Source: Oscillospiraceae bacterium (GTDB lineage Bacteria; Bacillota; Clostridia; Oscillospirales; UBA929). Taken from it: a DNA stretch of 8,760 bases. Every line of letters starts with the position of its first letter. The stretch's first letter is position 1. Below, piece by piece: positions 5,756 to 8,760 of this stretch. The DNA is taken from the NCBI GenBank assembly GCA_031282535.1, contig JAITDM010000054.1, positions 1 through 8,760 on the forward strand. The letters run 5' to 3'. The position numbers and the translations under genes are program-made. The notes under the pieces were generated by a model. The model searched no databases, had not been told where the DNA came from, and saw only the letters and a program-made list of their open reading frames with translations.

Positions 5756-6937
5756 GTGAAGATCCAGGTGGGGGTTTTTTTCGGGGGACGGAGTGTGGAG
5801 CACGAGGTGTCCATCATCTCGGCCATGCAGGTCTGCGCGGCGCTGGATCGGGAGAAGTATACGCCCGTGCCGGTGTACATCACAAAACAGGGCCTGTTCT
5901 ACACAGGCCCTTCCTATGGGGACATCGCCGCCTACCGCGACATCCCGGCGCTGCTGGCGGCCGGGAGCGGCGTGACGCTCACGCCGGACGGCGCGGGCCG
6001 GGCGGTGCTGTCGCGCTGGCCCGCCCGGCGGTTGGGCGGCAATGAAATTGCCGTGCTCGACGCGGCGCTGCCGGTCGTACACGGCACAAACGCGGAGGAC
6101 GGCACGCTGCAGGGGTACCTCGAGATGCTGGGTCTCCCGTACGCCGGACCGGACGTGCTCTCGTCGGCGGTGTGCATGGACAAGGCCGTGTCCAAGTCGC
6201 TGCTGGCGACGGCCGGGATCCCGGTGCTGCCGGGCTGTACCTGGACCGATACCGCCTGGGGGGCGCGGCCCGACGCGCTGATGGACGAACTGGCGCTGCG
6301 GTTCGGGTTCCCCGTGGTCGTAAAGCCGGTCAACCTGGGGTCCAGCGTGGGCGTCACCAGGGCGGCCGACCGCGCCGCGCTGCGCGCCGCCGCCGACCTG
6401 GCGTTCCAGTTTGCGCCCAAGGTGCTGATCGAGCCGGCGGTGGTCCGGCTGCGCGAGATCAACTGCGCCGTACTGGGCGACGCCGGGGCGGCGCGCGCGT
6501 CGGCGTGCGAAGAGCCGCTCGGCGCGGGGGGAATCCTGAGCTACGGGGACAAATATCTCTCCGGCGGCGAGGCGGACAAGGGCATGGGCGGCGCGGCGCG
6601 GCGCGTGCCCGCCGATCTGGCGCCCGCGCTCCGGGACCATATCCAGGCGCTCGGGGTGCACACGTTCCAGACGCTGGGCTGCCAGGGTGTGGCCCGCGTG
6701 GACTTCCTGCTCGACTGTGACAAAAACCAGGTGTATGTGAACGAGATCAACACGATCCCCGGGTCCCTGGCGTTCTATCTGTGGGAGCCGGTCGGGCTCT
6801 CCTTCGGCGCGCTGCTCGACGAGATGCTCTCGCTGGCCTTCAAGCGCCACCGGCAGCGCGCGGCGCTCTCGTTCACCTACGAGAGCAACATCCTCGCCGG
6901 CGCCGGGCTGGGCGCGAAGGGGGGCGCCAAACGGTGA
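5756..6937 (+). CDS. ddl: D-alanine-D-alanine ligase family protein
   Basis: The 393-residue ATP-grasp enzyme probably makes D-Ala-D-Ala from two D-alanines and ATP in the cytoplasm. The N-terminal FFGGRSVEHEVS (8-19) carries the conserved E15. PVVHG (106-110) and EDGTLQGYLEMLG (114-126) follow, then MDK (141-143). The ATP-binding K190 is in VVVKPVNLGSSVGV. Metal ligands are expected at D316 (RVDF), E330 and N332 (NEINTIPGS). SYGDKYLSG (262-270) keeps a tyrosine where D-Ala-D-Ala enzymes have one and D-lactate-type enzymes have phenylalanine, so D-Ala-D-Ala is the likely product; this rests on a by-eye alignment. GTG at 5756 follows AAGGAGGGG (5743-5751). The stop overlaps the next gene by 4 bp. 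Its partner is probably the membrane Mur ligase upstream. It may be a second copy beside a housekeeping Ddl, which this window cannot show. Confidence 0.88.
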   Translation: MKIQVGVFFGGRSVEHEVSIISAMQVCAALDREKYTPVPVYITKQGLFYTGPSYGDIAAYRDIPALLAAGSGVTLTPDGAGRAVLSRWPARRLGGNEIAVLDAALPVVHGTNAEDGTLQGYLEMLGLPYAGPDVLSSAVCMDKAVSKSLLATAGIPVLPGCTWTDTAWGARPDALMDELALRFGFPVVVKPVNLGSSVGVTRAADRAALRAAADLAFQFAPKVLIEPAVVRLREINCAVLGDAGAARASACEEPLGAGGILSYGDKYLSGGEADKGMGGAARRVPADLAPALRDHIQALGVHTFQTLGCQGVARVDFLLDCDKNQVYVNEINTIPGSLAFYLWEPVGLSFGALLDEMLSLAFKRHRQRAALSFTYESNILAGAGLGAKGGAKR

Positions 6938-8631
6938 AATTTTCAGAGATGGTCTACCGGCGGGTGACGCCCGAGGAGACGGCGCCGCAGATGGAATCGT
7001 TCACGCGGCGCATCCGCGGGGCCGCCGCGCCGGATGAGGCGCTCGCGGCCTTCTATGAGTACGAGGCGCTCGCCGCCCGGGTGGAGACGATGATGTCGCT
7101 GGCGCAGGTGCGTTTCACGCTGAACACGGAGGACCCGTTTTATGCCGCGGAAAACGACTACTACGACGAGATCGCGCCCCGTTTCGCCGCGCTGACGCAG
7201 GCGCTCTACCGGGCGCTGTACGATTCGCCCCACCGGGCCGCGCTCGAGGCCGCGCTGGGGACGCTGCTGTTTACGAACATCGGCATCGAGCTGAGGACCT
7301 TCGCGCCGGCGGTGGTGCCGGACCTGCAGGAGGAAAACCGGCTCGTCACGGCCTATGTGAAGCTGCTCTCTTCCGCGCAGATTGAATTTGACGGCCGCGT
7401 CTGGACGCTGCCGCAGCTCGCGCCCTACGAGCAGTCGCCGGACCGGCGTGTGCGGCGCGGCGCCTGCGAGGCAAAGGCCGCGTTCTTCGAGGCCCACGCG
7501 CAGGAGTTTGACGCGATCTTCGACAGCCTGGTGCGGGTGCGCACGAAGATCGCGCGGACCCTGGGTTTCGCGAACTTCACCGAGCTCGGCTACTGCCGCA
7601 TGGGGCGCAACTGTTACACCGAGGCGGACGTGGGCGCGTTTCGGCGCCACATCGAGGCGCACATCGTCCCGCTCGCGGGCCGGATCAAGGCCGGACAGGC
7701 GGCGCGGATCGGCCTTGAGGCGCTCACGATCTACGACGATCCGCTGGTGTTTCCGAGCGGGAACGCCGTCCCGGCCGGCACGCCGGAGGAGATCTTCGCG
7801 CACGGGCGGCGCATGTACCATGCGCTGTCGCCCGAGACGGCGGAGTTCATCGATTTTATGCTGGAAAACGAGTTGTTCGACGTGCTCTCGCGGAAGGGGA
7901 AGGCCGGCGGCGGGTACTGCACGTCTTTCCCCGAGACGGGCGCGCCGTTCATCTTCGCGAACTGGGGCGGCACCGCCCACGACATCGACGTGCTGACGCA
8001 CGAGGCCGGCCACGCGCTGGCGGCCTATCTGGCGCGGGACAGGAAAATATTGGAACAGCGCGCGCCGACGATGGAGTCCTGCGAGATCCACTCGATGTCG
8101 ATGGAGTTTTTCACCTGGCCGTGGATGGAGGGGTTCTTTGGCCCGCAGGCGGACAAGTACCGCTACGGTCACCTGGCCGGGGCGCTCACGTTCCTGCCTT
8201 ACGGCGCGATGGTGGACGAGTTTCAGCACATCGTATACGGGCAGCCGCTGCTGACGCCGGAGGAGCGGCGGCAGATTTGGCTCTCGCTGGAGACACGTTA
8301 CCGGCCCTACCTCGATGTGGCCGACGTGCCGTTTTACCGCGAGGGCGGCCGCTGGCAGACGCAGGCGCACATCTACGAGGCGCCGTTTTACTACATCGAC
8401 TACTGTCTGGCGCAGACGGTGGCGCTGGCCTTCTGGGCCGAGGGGCAGACGGATCCGTCCGCCGCCTGGGCGCGGTATCTCGCCCTCGTGAAGCAGGCGG
8501 GCACGCGCACCTTCCGCGAGTTGGTTTCGGAAGCGGGTCTGCCGCTCCCCTTCGACGAGGCGGCCCTCTCCTCGGTGGCCGAAACCGCCGCCGCCTGGCT
8601 CGCGGCCATTGATCCGGCGAAGCTGGAATAA
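6934..8631 (+). CDS. M3 family oligoendopeptidase (PepF-like zinc metallopeptidase)
   Basis: The 565-residue product is a zinc metallopeptidase of family M3, whose members cut short peptides in the cytoplasm. The zinc motif HEAGH is at 356-360 (H356 and H360 ligands, E357 catalytic). The third ligand is expected at E384 in ESCEIHSMSMEFF, 28 residues after H356 as is usual for M3. HIYEAPFYYIDY (479-490) is the conserved substrate-side histidine/tyrosine segment. No signal peptide is seen. The GTG at 6934 overlaps the stop of the ligase gene as GTGA, with a purine-rich ribosome-binding site (GAAGGGGGG) at 6916-6924, so translation is probably coupled. The open frame extends further upstream inside the ligase gene, but that part is a shadow. 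A role in recycling peptides would suit the neighbours, but the coupling may only be one of convenience. Confidence 0.9.
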   Translation: MKFSEMVYRRVTPEETAPQMESFTRRIRGAAAPDEALAAFYEYEALAARVETMMSLAQVRFTLNTEDPFYAAENDYYDEIAPRFAALTQALYRALYDSPHRAALEAALGTLLFTNIGIELRTFAPAVVPDLQEENRLVTAYVKLLSSAQIEFDGRVWTLPQLAPYEQSPDRRVRRGACEAKAAFFEAHAQEFDAIFDSLVRVRTKIARTLGFANFTELGYCRMGRNCYTEADVGAFRRHIEAHIVPLAGRIKAGQAARIGLEALTIYDDPLVFPSGNAVPAGTPEEIFAHGRRMYHALSPETAEFIDFMLENELFDVLSRKGKAGGGYCTSFPETGAPFIFANWGGTAHDIDVLTHEAGHALAAYLARDRKILEQRAPTMESCEIHSMSMEFFTWPWMEGFFGPQADKYRYGHLAGALTFLPYGAMVDEFQHIVYGQPLLTPEERRQIWLSLETRYRPYLDVADVPFYREGGRWQTQAHIYEAPFYYIDYCLAQTVALAFWAEGQTDPSAAWARYLALVKQAGTRTFRELVSEAGLPLPFDEAALSSVAETAAAWLAAIDPAKLE

Positions 8632-8638
8632 AATTTCC

Positions 8639-8760
8639 TCAATGCAGCGAGATGTGGATTTCCTTGCCCAAACTGCGGGCTATTTTGGTGATGAAGTCCA
8701 GTGAAGGATTGTATGAACCGCTTTCGAAACGGGAGATGTTGGATTTCTGCGTACCGACCC
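8639..8760 (-). CDS. XRE-type helix-turn-helix protein, 3' end only
   Basis: Reading the minus strand from the window edge gives 39 residues and a TGA at 8639-8641. They start VGTQKSNISRFESGSYNPSL and continue DFITKIARSLGKEIHISLH. This is the recognition helix and C-terminal helices of a Cro/C1 (XRE) domain: G-T-Q-S-I-S-R-E-G, then NPSL and a leucine-rich helix. The protein ends shortly after the domain, as in antitoxins of HigA type and other small regulators; a toxin gene would lie upstream, beyond position 8760. GC content is visibly lower than in neighbouring genes (about half), suggesting acquisition by transfer. It converges with the M3 peptidase gene, with only 7 bp between stop codons. 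The start is outside the window. Confidence 0.75.
   Translation of the reverse strand, partial: VGTQKSNISRFESGSYNPSLDFITKIARSLGKEIHISLH

Noticed and set aside
6943..8370. A 475-codon minus-strand frame opposite the M3 peptidase, and similar ones at 4287-5543 and 5741-6850
   Set aside because: Arginine-rich shadow translations without domains or ribosome-binding sites. The plus-strand genes carry full catalytic motifs.

Overview
The window looks like chromosomal DNA of a high-GC, gut-type member of the Clostridia (Oscillospirales-like). The coding regions are very GC-rich (by eye near 70%). The ribosome-binding sites are strong Bacillota-type AGGAGG sequences, five of the six complete plus-strand genes start with GTG or TTG, and the gene content (SLH domain, ZapA followed by a U32 protein, membrane-anchored Mur ligase, Ddl, M3 oligoendopeptidase) fits that group. 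The taxonomic placement is inference from style and content, not from a marker gene.

Layout. (1) 9-359, minus strand: a short, probably truncated S-layer-homology (SLH) protein. (2) 360-645: an AT-richer divergent intergenic region with a plausible extended -10 promoter and a structured leader that contains a 20-bp imperfect direct repeat. (3) 646-3079, plus: zapA (cell division) and, 7 bp on, a long U32-family protein of the RlhA type (rRNA hydroxylation). (4) 3080-3266: a non-coding gap with a 34-bp duplication of the end of the U32 gene, a perfect 8-bp stem hairpin, a G-rich tract and a promoter with two TATAAT hexamers. (5) 3267-8631, plus: four co-directional genes, namely an alpha/beta hydrolase, a Mur ligase with an N-terminal multi-pass membrane domain in place of the UDP-binding domain, a D-Ala-D-Ala ligase family enzyme and an M3 oligoendopeptidase. 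(6) 8639-8760, minus: the 3' end of an XRE-type helix-turn-helix gene with clearly lower GC, running off the window.

How the genes may work together. zapA and the U32 gene are housekeeping. The most interesting part is the second operon. A dipeptide-making ATP-grasp enzyme sits beside a MurF-like ligase that should act at the membrane, so the pair could make D-Ala-D-Ala and attach it to a lipid-linked or surface-bound acceptor rather than to soluble UDP-MurNAc-tripeptide. The flanking hydrolase and peptidase may trim, release or recycle products. The enzyme families are clear from motifs; the joint pathway is inference. An AT-rich heptamer-repeat array with a perfect 16-bp palindrome lies between the Mur ligase and the ligase gene.
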